Shown one piece after another: positions 51,193 through 62,918 of a stretch of 64,000 bases of DNA (within the stretch, counting starts at the first letter, position 1; each line of letters begins with the position of its first letter). Position numbers and translations under genes: made by a program. This DNA is from Paragyromitra xinjiangensis (taxonomy: Eukaryota; Ascomycota; Pezizomycetes; Pezizales; Discinaceae): contig JBCAMK010000001.1 in the NCBI GenBank assembly GCA_038503065.1, positions 3,410,001-3,474,000 on the forward strand. Direction: 5' to 3'. Under the pieces are notes generated by a model. The model was given only the letters and a program-made list of their open reading frames with translations. It was not told the origin of the DNA and searched no databases.

Positions 51193-54100
51193 TGGAGGTA
51201 CAACCTCCCACAACAGGCATAGCCATGGCACAGCAGCTGAACTGCGCCAAAGGACAGGCCTCCACCCTTTCAGTCATTTCTTCTTTCGATTGTTCTCAAC
51301 ATACCCTCATTCTTATGCTACAGGAACCATGGCTTGACCATAATTCACTTCCACCTAATTCCAAAACTGCGGATGCATATTATCCCTCCTCGTCACCTAA
51401 AGTCATTATTTATATCAAGAAAAATTTAAAAAACACAAAAATAATCACCACACTTTCGCCCAATCCAAATATAATTTCAATCCTCTTAAAAATCCCCCAT
51501 CTTACCCTTGAGATCTGTAACATCTATATTCAACCACGAAGCAGTTACAACGACCACCACCTCCCACTTCTCTCACATCACTTTCACCAAAACACAATTC
51601 TCGCAGGGGACTTCAACCTCCACCACCCTTGGTGGTACGGTCCCATCTCCGAAAATTATCAATACCTCTTTTCGCACCGCATTGCGTTAACGGAACAAAT
51701 CACAAACTGGCTGGAAAACAACAACTTCCGCCTACTCAATAAACCAGGCATTCTAACCCACTTTCCCAGAAACGGACAAAGACCCAGCATCGTCGACCTC
51801 ACCATGGTCAGAGGACTCACCGATATCTGTGGACCCTGGTCAGCCCCCCCCAATTGCCCACACAATTCTGATCACGTCTCCTTAAATACTACACTTTATA
51901 TCCATCCTCCGGAATATTCCAGCCGACGTTTATTTTCTAAAACGAACTGGCCATTATTCCACAACATTATCCAAGAAGCAGCCATTCCCTTCAACTATTC
52001 CAATGAAGAGAAAGCCAACCTCACTCTCACTTATATCACGAACACAATCAACCTAGCCGTAGATTCAACAGTACCCTTTTCCAAACCTCGAACACATTCC
52101 AAATCCTGGTGGACACCGCACCTCAAAGCACTAAAAAGAAAGTTATCATGGGCTGAATCACGAGCGCGGAAACCCAATGCCCTTCCACACTGGCGTACCC
52201 TAGCCAATGCCACAAGGAAGGAATATAAAACTGAAATAATGCTAGCAAAATGGGATCACTGGCACCGTACCCTCAAGGACATCACCCCCAGCTCCGCCTG
52301 GAATCTCATGAACAGAAGCACGGCTCGCAACAAGCCCAACATTCCTCCCATTGAAAAACAAGAAACCAATGAGGAAATCGGCAAAGCCTTCCGACTCACC
52401 TTCTTCCCTCCCCAGCTCACTCCACCTGACTTCCCTCCAAATTTCTTACCTTCCCCCTCCGCCAATACCGAATCCATTCCCTTTCTAGTCACGGAAGAAG
52501 AAATTGATTCCCTCCTCCAAAAATCGAACATGCGCACCGCAGTTGGTCCAGATGGAATTAACTACATCACACTCAGAGAAGTCCACCGCGCTCGCCCTTC
52601 CATCCTCACCTCCCTCTTCAACAATCTCCTTCGCCTGGGTATCATGCCAGCTGTTTGGAAGATAACCCACTGCGTTCCCATCCCCAAATCAAACAAGGCG
52701 GACTATTCATCCCCCAAAAGTTACCACCCTGTTTCACTCCTCTCCTGCTTCGGCAAACTACTGGAAAAACTAGTTGCTCGAAAACTAGAAACATGCGCAA
52801 CAAAAAATGGCGCTATCCAATCACACCACACAGGAGCCAGGACAGGCATTTCTGCCACCGATTCCCTTCATCTCATTCTTACCCCCGCACAAAGACAATT
52901 GCTGATACCTGTCCCACACAACGACAAAAGAGCAATAAAGCGCCCTTCCCGTCCCTCCATTTTGGCAACGGACATCGATGGAGCCTTCAACTGCGTTTCC
53001 CATCCTCATTTAATAAAAATTTTGGAACATTACACCTTCCCCCCATGGTGCATCAAATGGATGCAAAGCTTTACCTCCAATCGCACACTTGCCTTCCGAA
53101 TCAATAATGAACTGGAAGCACCCCAACCACTTACAGTCGGACTCCCACAAGGCTCACCGCTATCATCCATTGCATTCACTATTTATGCTGCAGCACTTGA
53201 TCCGCTCACTCCACATCCTTCCGAAATTTCCACTATTTACATAGACGATGACACCGCTCTACAAATGAGCAAGAAACCTGCCTTTGCCACCATACGCTTA
53301 GCGGAAAGATACAAAGCAAAGGAAAAACGGGCTTCCTACCTCAACATCAGATTTTCCGAACCTAAAACGGAATTAATTCATCTCATCACTCCTTTCACTA
53401 GTCACCCTCCAACTCAAGCCATAAGACTAAACAACAAGGATTTTCCCCCCTTGCCTCATATAAAAGTTTTAGGCATTGTATTGGACCAAAGACTCAACTT
53501 TCATGCACACTGCCAACAAGCCGCGTCTCGGCTACGAACTTCCCTATACCTGGTGAATAACCTAGTCAAAGATAAGGGACCCACTCCCAACCTCTTTCAT
53601 CAACTCACCCTCACCATCATTCTCCCAGCGGCCTTATATGGCTCCGAGGTATGGTGGACCGGGTCACAAAGCGTCTTGGATCGTTTAACACCAGCCTATC
53701 ACCGCACTGCAAGATTAATTTCTGGCCTTTCTAAATTCACTCCTATACACAAGCTATTACCTGAGGCCGGGCTAGCTCCGCTTCATCTTTTACTCGACAT
53801 GCGCACCCAATATTATGGACTACGCATCCTCCGCAACCCCAAACACCCCCTGCACCACGAATTATTAAATCACCTCCACCCAACCGACTTCAAAGGCACC
53901 GGCCTCCAACGGGTTGGCTCCTTGATTTCCAGACTTCTAACCGGTGCCCCACTCGAAGATCTCTCCCTACCCACTCACCCCTTTTTACACCCATCCCACA
54001 TACATATCCAAGGCACGAAACAATCAGCATCATTGACTCATATGGATTGGCTGCACGGTTTAACGGATGCCTGGATCTTATATTCCGACGGTTCCCACGC

Positions 54101-54926
54101 CGAAAGCGGCATCACCACCTCAGGATGGAACATTCAACACATCCAATTTGGAATCCCTACTTCCTCTCACCAGGGCAATTGCAACCTGGGACATCATTGC
54201 GAAAACGAGGATGCGGAAATTCATGGCATCCAAGAAGCCCTACATTTTCTAATCCACAACCTACCTGCGGATAATTCCTCCATATACCTGTGCGTTGACA
54301 ATCAGAACGCCCTTCTATCCCTTTCGGGCAACAGCACCTCCAACCGCCAATATCTAAAAGATACACTGGCACACATATCCACACTAAATAACCTCAATTC
54401 AGAAGTTTTTGGCCGGTGGACTCCATCCCACACAAACATTCCCGGCAATGAAATCGCTGATCAAATGGCCAAACAAGGCCTTCTCCTTCCACCATGCAAA
54501 CATACTTGTTCCACACTGGGTTGGCTTTGCCTCCAACCCAAACTTAACCTCCTCAAGCTATGGCAAACCACAACTGAAACCCCCGTTGCCCTCCACCCCC
54601 CTCCAGTCGTGCGATTTCTCCGCCGAAACCAAGCGAAAGCAATTTCCACCCTTCGTACGCAACAAACTAGAGTGGACCCAAATCCCCTTAACCCCCCCAC
54701 CGCATGTCAATGTGGAGCCATCAACTCTTCTCCACACTTAGCTCTTGCTTGCCCACTCAATGGCACCACCCGACCAAACTGGGGCCAGAATTGGTACTCA
54801 GCCATCCTTCTCAACAACAACCATATTGACCTCTTGCATTTTATCTGCGAGAATAATCTGGCCACGATTTCAACAAACAAATATCTCTATGGCGTATCGA
54901 ATACGAATTTGCTAAATATAAATTGA
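51192..54926 (+). CDS. LINE C3 ORF2, endonuclease-RT-RNase H, open
   Basis: 1244 residues. Endonuclease: Glu45 in QEPW, Asp140 and Asn142 in GDFNLHH, SDH at 226-228. Reverse transcriptase about 430-720: GPDGINY (452-458), SYHPVSLLSCFGKLLEK (510-526), ATDIDGAFN (592-600), GLPQGSPLSS (650-659), YIDDD (683-687). RNase H: Asp966 in YSDGS, Glu1009 in EDAEI, Asp1036 in CVDNQNA, Asp1090 in EIADQ. C-terminal knuckle CQCGAINSSPHLALAC (1172-1187). The Arg of the usual YRPVSLL motif is His512 here, a change not seen in C1, C2 or C4; it may weaken polymerase activity. Confidence 0.93.
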   Translation: MEVQPPTTGIAMAQQLNCAKGQASTLSVISSFDCSQHTLILMLQEPWLDHNSLPPNSKTADAYYPSSSPKVIIYIKKNLKNTKIITTLSPNPNIISILLKIPHLTLEICNIYIQPRSSYNDHHLPLLSHHFHQNTILAGDFNLHHPWWYGPISENYQYLFSHRIALTEQITNWLENNNFRLLNKPGILTHFPRNGQRPSIVDLTMVRGLTDICGPWSAPPNCPHNSDHVSLNTTLYIHPPEYSSRRLFSKTNWPLFHNIIQEAAIPFNYSNEEKANLTLTYITNTINLAVDSTVPFSKPRTHSKSWWTPHLKALKRKLSWAESRARKPNALPHWRTLANATRKEYKTEIMLAKWDHWHRTLKDITPSSAWNLMNRSTARNKPNIPPIEKQETNEEIGKAFRLTFFPPQLTPPDFPPNFLPSPSANTESIPFLVTEEEIDSLLQKSNMRTAVGPDGINYITLREVHRARPSILTSLFNNLLRLGIMPAVWKITHCVPIPKSNKADYSSPKSYHPVSLLSCFGKLLEKLVARKLETCATKNGAIQSHHTGARTGISATDSLHLILTPAQRQLLIPVPHNDKRAIKRPSRPSILATDIDGAFNCVSHPHLIKILEHYTFPPWCIKWMQSFTSNRTLAFRINNELEAPQPLTVGLPQGSPLSSIAFTIYAAALDPLTPHPSEISTIYIDDDTALQMSKKPAFATIRLAERYKAKEKRASYLNIRFSEPKTELIHLITPFTSHPPTQAIRLNNKDFPPLPHIKVLGIVLDQRLNFHAHCQQAASRLRTSLYLVNNLVKDKGPTPNLFHQLTLTIILPAALYGSEVWWTGSQSVLDRLTPAYHRTARLISGLSKFTPIHKLLPEAGLAPLHLLLDMRTQYYGLRILRNPKHPLHHELLNHLHPTDFKGTGLQRVGSLISRLLTGAPLEDLSLPTHPFLHPSHIHIQGTKQSASLTHMDWLHGLTDAWILYSDGSHAESGITTSGWNIQHIQFGIPTSSHQGNCNLGHHCENEDAEIHGIQEALHFLIHNLPADNSSIYLCVDNQNALLSLSGNSTSNRQYLKDTLAHISTLNNLNSEVFGRWTPSHTNIPGNEIADQMAKQGLLLPPCKHTCSTLGWLCLQPKLNLLKLWQTTTETPVALHPPPVVRFLRRNQAKAISTLRTQQTRVDPNPLNPPTACQCGAINSSPHLALACPLNGTTRPNWGQNWYSAILLNNNHIDLLHFICENNLATISTNKYLYGVSNTNLLNIN

Positions 54927-55182
54927 GCTTGAGGCAATCCGGGCGGGGGAAGCTTTTCTTTTGTATCCGGATGGTTTTAGTTTAGTTATAAAATTTCCTT
55001 ATAAGATGATTTTGTTGGTTTGGTTATATATTATGTTTTGTATTTTCTTTATGTTATGTTATATTTACGGGGATGTTGAGGATGGCGGTGGATGAGACCA
55101 TGTATTTCATATACGCGCGTCATTCAGTAGCTAGTTAGGTTAGCGACTGTCTAAAATTAAATGAAATTGGAAATTGGAAATT
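54927..55182 (+). other. LINE C3 3' UTR and tail
   Basis: Same modules as C1 and C2, ending in AAATTGG units next to C4. Confidence 0.8.
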
Positions 55183-55501
55183 GGACCTCATCCTGCACGA
55201 GCAAAAAGATCCCTGCAAAACTCCAATTCTACGTTGCAACGGCGTTACACACTGCAAAAAGTCTTTAACTCTTCTGCTTCATTTCTCACCACTTCCCCGC
55301 ACTCGCACCTTTCCATCGGGCGCTCTGCCCCAAATCATCCTGGATCCGCCCCAAACTCCTCCCAGGAGATCCCGCACACCCTCCCCATCTCCTGTGAAGC
55401 TGGTGACCTTTGGTACCAACTTCACCCTCCCCCTCATCGGCAAGAAAAGAACTCTCTCCAACCCCTCACCAGCTCCCGCCCGCTCAGGATCACCCACCAA
55501 A

Positions 55502-56920
55502 ATGGCACAACCAGGACCTTCCACCGCGCAATCCCTTTTCGACACTGGCCCTCAGGGCCTCACCACTGATTCACAATACATCGACGAAGCCCTGATGCAG
55601 GAGCTCCCTGACGATTCTACTCCCAACTGGCTCCGCGACTTCTCTGCTACAGAGGATTACATGCCTGAAATTCCTGACGATGGCAACACTGAGCAATTCA
55701 CAACCTGGCTCTTGAAATCCAGCTTTGCTCGCCTCAATACACAGACTGAGGAAAACAACACCCACCTCCTCGCCAAAATAACCATGCAGGAGAATGACAT
55801 TCTCAGGCTAACGGATCAGACCAAGACTCTCCAAGAAATGGTTGGGAAGTTATCCATCACCCTCAATAACATGGCCAGGTCCTTACAAAACATCGACAAG
55901 AACACCAGCCAACCCACCTGCCCCTCCGTACCTGCTAGCAATCAACAACAGAAGCCACCTCAAACAGCCCAGAAACCTCAGGTCCCTCTGCTAAACAATG
56001 GCAAGCCCATGACCTATGCACAAGCAGCCAATGCCCCTGTGGACCCATTCATCAAAGTCAACAAGGGCAACAAGAAGAAGAAGGCCCTCCCACCCAAACT
56101 CTTCCAACCCCAATTCACGGCAATCAACCGTCAAATTATATTGGAAACCTCTGGCGACCTACCACCAGCTCTCACCAACAATTCCCTCCTCGCCGCCATC
56201 AACAAAGAACTCGCCCCACGAAACACGTCTATCCTCATTTGCACCAAAACTGCGAGACACAACTTTGTTCTCACCACCCGCCCCGACGAATCTGCTGAAC
56301 AAATTTGTTCAGCATACAACAAGGAAATCGAAACAGCATGCATCCTACTCAACATCCCCCTCTCCGAAGCCCGACCCAACTCCAAATGGTCCAAATTCAT
56401 AATCCATGGAATCCCCACCAAGAACACCATTGCTGAAGTAGCGGAACAAATGTCCATTTCAGTTCCCACTTTCACCCTCGCCCAAGTCCCCAGATGGCTC
56501 ACCACACCAGAAGCAAGGGCCAATAAAACCCACTCAGCCATCGTTATTGCACTTCCACAAAAATTCACCATGGAGACCTTAGGCCTCCATCAAATCCCCC
56601 TCTTCAACTCGTTCTGCCGCATCCAGGAATACATCGCGGTCTCCCCCACTACCCAATGCCGAAAGTGCCAGGAATTTGGCCACCACCAACAAACCTGCAA
56701 AAAGGACTTCAAATGCGCAATTTGCGCAGAGGCCCACGAAACCATCAAACACCCCTGCACCTCAGCAGGATGTCCGGCTGGAACCAAATGCACCCACCCA
56801 CCCATTCACTGCGCTAACTGCAATCAAGGCCACAAAGCCTATGAACGCAAGGTTTGCATCGCATACACCAAGCTCACTGAGAGCCTTAAATCCTCCCGAA
56901 TTAACACCACCAACGCTTAA
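55502..56920 (+). CDS. LINE C4 ORF1, zinc-knuckle protein
   Basis: 472 residues from ATG 55502, uninterrupted to the TAATG junction. Same domain order as C1 and C3. Small changes in the linker (QPTCPSVPASNQQQ) and in the putative coiled coil (KTLQEMVGKLSIT). The upstream leader is open from 55181. Intact although its ORF2 partner is heavily damaged. Confidence 0.9.
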   Translation: MAQPGPSTAQSLFDTGPQGLTTDSQYIDEALMQELPDDSTPNWLRDFSATEDYMPEIPDDGNTEQFTTWLLKSSFARLNTQTEENNTHLLAKITMQENDILRLTDQTKTLQEMVGKLSITLNNMARSLQNIDKNTSQPTCPSVPASNQQQKPPQTAQKPQVPLLNNGKPMTYAQAANAPVDPFIKVNKGNKKKKALPPKLFQPQFTAINRQIILETSGDLPPALTNNSLLAAINKELAPRNTSILICTKTARHNFVLTTRPDESAEQICSAYNKEIETACILLNIPLSEARPNSKWSKFIIHGIPTKNTIAEVAEQMSISVPTFTLAQVPRWLTTPEARANKTHSAIVIALPQKFTMETLGLHQIPLFNSFCRIQEYIAVSPTTQCRKCQEFGHHQQTCKKDFKCAICAEAHETIKHPCTSAGCPAGTKCTHPPIHCANCNQGHKAYERKVCIAYTKLTESLKSSRINTTNA

Positions 56921-59900
56921 TGGAGATACAACCTCCTATAACAGGCATAGCCATGGCACAGCAGCTGAACTGCGCCAAAGGACAGGCCTCTACTCTTTCA
57001 GTCATTTCTTCTTTCGATCACTCTCAACATACTCTTATTCTCATGCTACAGGAACCATGGCTTGACCATAATTCACTTCCTCCAAACTCTAGAACTGGGG
57101 ACGCATATTATCCTTCTTCCTCACCCAAAGTTATCATTTATATTAAGAAAAATTTAAAAATCACAAAAATAATCACCACACTCTCACCAAACCCCAATAT
57201 AATTTCAATCCTCATCAAAATTCCTCATCTCACCTTCAAGATCTGCGACATTTACATCCAACCTCGTAGCAGCTCCAACGATCATCACCTTCCACTTTTC
57301 TCACATCACTTCCATCAGAACACAATCCTTGCAGGGGACTTCAACCTCCACCATCCTTGGTGGTATGGCCCCATCTCCGAAAATTACCAACACCTCTTTT
57401 CGCACCGCATTGCGCTAACAGAACAAATCACAAACTGGCTGGAAACCAACAACTTCCGCCTCCTCAACAAACCAGGCATCCTCACCCACTTTCCAAGAAA
57501 CGGACAAAGACCCAGCATAGTCGATCTCACCATGGTAAGAGGTCTAACGGACATCTGCGGACCCTAGTCAGCCCCCCCCAACTGCCCACACAACTCCGAT
57601 CATGTTTCATTAAACACCACACTTTACATCCATCCTCCGGAATATTCCAGCCGACGTTTATTTTCTAAAACAAACTGGCCCCTATTCCACAACATAATCC
57701 AAGAAGCAGCCATTCCCTTCAACTTTTCCAATGAGGAGAAAGCGAACTCCACCCTCACCCAAATCACGAACGTGATCAATCTAGCTATTGATTCAACAGT
57801 ACCCCTCTCCAAACCCTGAACATATTCCAAATCTTGGTAGACACCCAACCTCAAAGCCCTGAAAAGAAAACTTTCATGGGCAGAATCACGAGCACGGAAA
57901 TCCAACGCCCCCCCTCACTGGCGACACCTCGCCAATTCCAGAAGAAAGGAATACAAAACTGAAATAATGCTAGCCAAATGGGATCACTGGCACCGCACCC
58001 TCAAAGACATCACCCCCAGCTCTGCCTGGAACCTTCTAAACAAAAGCACCGCACACAACAAGCCAAGCATTCCCCCTATCGAAAAACAAGAAACCAACGA
58101 GGAAATCGGCAAAGCCTTCCGCCGCACTTTCTTTCCCCCACAGCTCACCCCACCTGATTTCCCTCCAAATTTTCTACCCCCCCCCTCCGCCAATACTGAT
58201 CACATCCCCTTTCTGGTTACGGAAGAAGAAATTGATTCCCTCCTCCAGAAATCGAACATGCGTACTGCAGTCGGCCCAGATGGGATCAACTACATCACGC
58301 TCAGAGAAGTTCACCGTGCCCGCCCCTCTATTCTTACTTCCCTCTTCAACAACCTCCTCCGCCTGGGTATCATGCCAACTTCCTGGAAGATAACCCATTG
58401 CGTCCCCATCCCCAAATCAAACAAGGCGGATTACTCATCCCCTAAAAGCTACCGCCCTGTCTCTCTCCTCTCTTGCTTTGGCAAATTACAGGAAAAAATA
58501 GTTGCCCGGAAACTTGAAACTTGCGCAACATTGAATGGCGCAATTCAATCATACCACACAGGAGCCAGAACAGGCATTTCTGCCACTGATTCACTCCATT
58601 TCATCCTCACCCCTGCGCAAAGACAACTGCTGATACCTGTCCCACACAATGACAAGAGGGCAATAAAACGTCCTTCCCGTCCATCTATTTTGGCAACGGA
58701 CATTGACGGTGCATTCAATTGCGTATCTCATCCCCACCTAATAAAAATTTTGGAACATTACACCTTCCCTCCATGGTGCATCAAATGGATGCAAAGCTTT
58801 ACCTCCAACCGCACACTTGCCTTCCAAATCAATAACGAACTGGAAGCACCCCAACCACTCACGGTCGGACTCCCACAATGCTCTCCACTTTCATCCATTG
58901 CCTTTGTTATTTATGCCGCAGCACTTGACCCGCTCATTCCACATCCCTCCGAAACTTCTACCATCTATATAGATGATGACACTGCTCTACAAATGAGTAA
59001 GAAACCCGCCTTTGCCACCATACGCCTAGCGGAAAGACACAAGGCAAAGGAGAAACGGGCCTCCCACCTCAATATAAAATTTTCCGAATCCAAAACAGAG
59101 TTAATTCACCTCATCACCCCCTTCACCAGTCAACCACCAACCCAAACCATAACGCTAAACAACAAAACATTCCCCCCTTCGCCTCACATTAAAGTTCTGG
59201 GCATTGTACTGGATCAAAGACTCAACTTCCATTCACATTGTCAACAAGCTGCTTCTCGGCTAAGAACCTCCCTATACCTGGTAAATAACCTAGTCAAAGA
59301 CAAGGGTCCCACCCCTAACCTCCTCCATCAACTCACCCTCACCATCATCCTCCCAGCAGCCTTATATGGCTCCGAGGTATGGTGGACTGGATCACAAAGC
59401 ATCTTGGACAGACTTTCACCAGCATATCATCGTGCCGCAAGATTAATATCTGGCCTTTCCAAATTCACTCCCATACACAAATTGCTACCCGAAGCCGGGT
59501 TAGCCCCGCTCAACCTCCTACTCGACATGCGCACCCAATATTACGGGCTACGCATCCTCCGCAATCCCAAACATCCCCTACACCACACATTATTACAATA
59601 TCTTCATCCCGCCGAATTTAAAGGCACTGGTCTACAACGAGTCGGCTCCTTACTTGCCAGGCTGCTAACCGGTGCCCCGATCGAAGATCTTTCCCTACCC
59701 ATTCACCCCTTCCTACACCCATCCCATATACACATCCAAGGCACCAAACAATCCGCCTCCCTATCCCACATGGACTGGCTACATGGCCTGGTAAACGCCT
59801 AGATATTATATTCTGATGGCTCCCGCGCTGAGAGTGACATTACTGCCTCAGGCTGGAACATCCAACACATTCAATACGGAATCACCACCTCCTCTTACCA

Positions 59901-60580
59901 GGGCAATTGCAACCTGGGACATCAATGCGAAAATGAAGACGCAGAAATACATGGCATTCAAGAAGCCCTATATTTCCTAATTCACAACCTGCCTGCGGAC
60001 AATTCTACTGTCTATCTCTGCATTGACAATCAAAACGCCCTTTTATCCCTCTCCGGTAGCAGCACTTCCAATCGCCAATACCTAAAGGACACATTGGCAC
60101 ACATATCCACAATAAACAATCTTAATTCAGAAGTTTTTGGCCGGTGGACCCCATCTCACACAAACATCCCCGGCAACGACATCGCTGATCAAATGGCCAA
60201 GCAAGGCCTCTTCCTCCCGCCATGCAAACACACATGCACCACGCTGGGTTGGCTTCGTCTCCAGCCCAAACTCAACCTCCTCAAGATGTGGCAACTCACA
60301 ACTGAGACCCCAGTTGCCCTCCATCCTCCTTCAGTTGTGCGATTCCTCCGCCGGAATCAGGCGAAAGCAATATCCACCCTCCGCACCCAACAAACCAAGG
60401 CGGATCCAAATCCTCTTAGCCCCCCCTCCGCATGTCAGTGCGGAGCCATCAATTCTTCTCCACATTTAGCCCTCACCTGTCCACTCAATGGCACCACCCG
60501 ACCAAATTGGGGCCACGATTGGCATTCAGCCATACTCCTCAATAACAACCACATTGATCTCTTGCACTTTATCCGCGAGA

Positions 60581-60594
60581 ACAACTTGGCCACT
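60581..60594. repeat. B4 target duplication, left copy
   Basis: ACAACTTGGCCACT, repeated exactly at 62905-62918. Confidence 0.9.
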
Positions 60595-62904
60595 TATTTA
60601 TTTATTTATTGTTCATACTCGCATGCATCCGAATCGGATATGGCGTACAATAAGAGAAAACCCAACAGGAACGAAAAGAAAACAAAACAAACTAACTAAA
60701 CCCTCCACCAGTTCCATCTCAGCCTCTCTCAGGCTCATCGTCAGTTAATATGATAAGGAAAGACAAGTGACTACCCGAAGATCTCAACCTGTTCCTTTTT
60801 CCTTCACCATCGCGTGTTTTGGGCCTATAGCCCTCCTTCCACTGAATCCTAAGACCCCTGAAGGCTGGTTAAATCATAACAGGTAGGGAAAAACTTAAAC
60901 AACCATGCGATCCTGACGTTCGCTGGCCCTAAGTCTTGCTTGAGTGATTGTGAGGCAACCAGAAAAGTTACCACGATGCGATTCGTTACAGTTCTTGCAA
61001 CGGATGATAGTGTGGAGGCAAGGAGCTCCCTTGATGGTGCAAGAGGAGGTTGCGCAGGAGTGAGAGGATGCTGTTTGTGGTCCAGCGCAGATGTTGCAGT
61101 AAGGGGTTTTGCTGGTACAGCGTTGTTGTGGGTGGCCAAAGGCCAGGCAGGTGGTGCATTGAGTGTCTGGCCCAAAGCGAAGGTATTTGGTGACTTTGTG
61201 ACGAAGTCCAAACATGGAGAGCCCTCTCTCAAGGGCAGTGGTGGCAGGCTGCTTCCCCACAATGGTAAGAACCATGGAGGATGCCTGTTTCCCCTCTCTC
61301 TGCTCAGGTCTGGTGAGCCAGCGGGGGTCGCGAAGTAGGGTGGTGCCTGGGTTGAACTGCTCAACCTCAGACCTGATCTGCTGGAATCCCTCTTCGCCAG
61401 AGGGGATGGAGGTGGGGACATTGTGCACAACAACTTGGGTAAGGATGGCTTCCTTTTCCATGCTGGTGGCATTGGGAATGGTGGTGCGAACAACTTCCTC
61501 AAGCTTCTGTCTTTGCTTGAGGAGGGAGTCAGAGGTAGTGGAGGTAACAGCAATGAGCTGCACATGGTGGGCAGGAGTGAATCGCACCTCTGCAATCAAT
61601 GGCCTTTCCAGGGCAGCATTGACTGCATTGCGAATGAGGAGTGGGGTGATGTCATCAGGAATGGGTAGACCATTCCTGGTGATGATGAGGGTTCTGTCGC
61701 GTTTTGGAGGCGCTGTAGGTTGTTTGGAAGGCTTTGGGGCCTTGTTGGCGGGTCTGGAAGCCTTTTTAGAGGCAACCTGAGCCCAGGAGGTGGTAGCTGG
61801 CGGAGGAGCAGGTGCTGGAGGTAGGGGGAGGTTGGCAGAGGTCAGAATCGTTGTGAGTGTCCGTTTCTGTTCCAAGTCTGCAACCTTGGAGGTGAGGGTG
61901 GCCACCTTTTCCACTAGAGCTGGGTCATTGTGGAAGGTAGGGGCTGGTGGGGGTGTGAGGATAGCTTTTTCAAGCTGCTTGACGCGTTTGGTGAGTGCCT
62001 TGATGAGCCTGTTCTGCTCATCCATCACTGCGAAGAGGGAGGGGTTGTAGTTCTCTCCAGTACCAATGGCACCAAGGCGATCCAAATTGCTGTTAGAATC
62101 ATCCATCTGGATGACTGGAGGTAGGGTGGTGGAGAAAGTGAGGGGTCCCTCAGTGTCCGTCATGTCAGAGTCAGACTCTTCCAAGAGAACAGACCCACTG
62201 TCTGTACCAGTGGGGTCTGTGGCGGGCAGGGAGGCATAGTGAGGTAGGGGGACTGCTGGGCGAAGTGGCAGGGCTTGTGTAGGTGTCTGCTCTGGGTCTC
62301 CATGGAGCAGAGGTGAAAAACGGGTGTTTGGGGGTGTTGTAGGGGCGCCAAACGGCGTTTGGAGCGGGTTTTGGGGTGAATTCACAGAAGAGGGAGACCT
62401 GAAGCCTCTGCCTCTCCCTCTGCCTCTAGACGAAGAGGAAGACATAGAGAAGGGTCCTGAACCGACAGGAGGAGGTAGGGTGTGTTGGGGGGTTGCTGGG
62501 CCCTGGAGGGGGTCCCTGGCAGAGGGGGGTGGGAAATCGAGCAGAACTTCTGCAGTTCTGGTCGGATCCGAACGAACGAGAGGGCGATCGAACGGGCGCG
62601 CTGAGGCGGTTCCAAAAAGCCCGGGGTCGAGCTAATCGGACGAAAACTGGTGGAGTTATGAGAAGATGCAGAATCTCAAGATTTGGTGAGGTTTTTGGAA
62701 GTGAGGGGTAAATAAGCGAATTCGACAACAACTTTTGCAAATCCGGTGCAAACCAGACGTACAATAGCAGGATCAAACGAGGGCAGTAAGGCGAGTCCGA
62801 ATAATCAAAAAGTAGAGCAATCGGAGTAAAACTGGTGGAGTTGTGACCAAAAAGTCACTTTGGCGTTGTTGTTGTCGGTTGTAGCCACTGTGGTGGTATG
62901 GATT
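60595..62904 (-). mobile_element. Half-LINE B4, minus strand, inserted in C4
   Basis: Complete B-family element in reverse: tail (TATTTATTTATT) at 60595, hairpin ATCCGAATCGGAT (60627-60639), ORF1, 5' UTR units, 5' start near 62878. About 28 extra bases (62877-62904) lie between the family 5' end and the target copy. Closest to B2 in sequence. Confidence 0.9.
60895..62445 (-). CDS. Half-LINE B4 ORF1, zinc-knuckle protein
   Basis: 516 residues starting MSSSSSRGRGRGRG, no stop. Nearly the same as B2 ORF1, including the PTGTDSG insertion; small differences such as ILTPPPAP for INTPPPAP and PQTASSHSC for PHTASSHSC. The latter removes a His from the middle Cys/His cluster. The first knuckle (CTTCLAFGHPQQRC) and the last (CKNCNESHRGNFSGC) are whole. 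Confidence 0.9.
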   Translation of the reverse strand: MSSSSSRGRGRGRGFRSPSSVNSPQNPLQTPFGAPTTPPNTRFSPLLHGDPEQTPTQALPLRPAVPLPHYASLPATDPTGTDSGSVLLEESDSDMTDTEGPLTFSTTLPPVIQMDDSNSNLDRLGAIGTGENYNPSLFAVMDEQNRLIKALTKRVKQLEKAILTPPPAPTFHNDPALVEKVATLTSKVADLEQKRTLTTILTSANLPLPPAPAPPPATTSWAQVASKKASRPANKAPKPSKQPTAPPKRDRTLIITRNGLPIPDDITPLLIRNAVNAALERPLIAEVRFTPAHHVQLIAVTSTTSDSLLKQRQKLEEVVRTTIPNATSMEKEAILTQVVVHNVPTSIPSGEEGFQQIRSEVEQFNPGTTLLRDPRWLTRPEQREGKQASSMVLTIVGKQPATTALERGLSMFGLRHKVTKYLRFGPDTQCTTCLAFGHPQQRCTSKTPYCNICAGPQTASSHSCATSSCTIKGAPCLHTIIRCKNCNESHRGNFSGCLTITQARLRASERQDRMVV

Positions 62905-62918
62905 ACAACTTGGCCACT
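62905..62918. repeat. B4 target duplication, right copy
   Basis: ACAACTTGGCCACT; C4 ORF2 resumes with ATTTCAACC. Confidence 0.9.

Larger units (their letters stand above)
49458..55182 (+). mobile_element. LINE C3, full length, both ORFs open
   Basis: Unit of 5725 bases and the only array member with both reading frames uninterrupted. It is the best candidate for a source element, with one caveat in the reverse transcriptase (Arg to His at residue 512 of ORF2). Confidence 0.92.
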
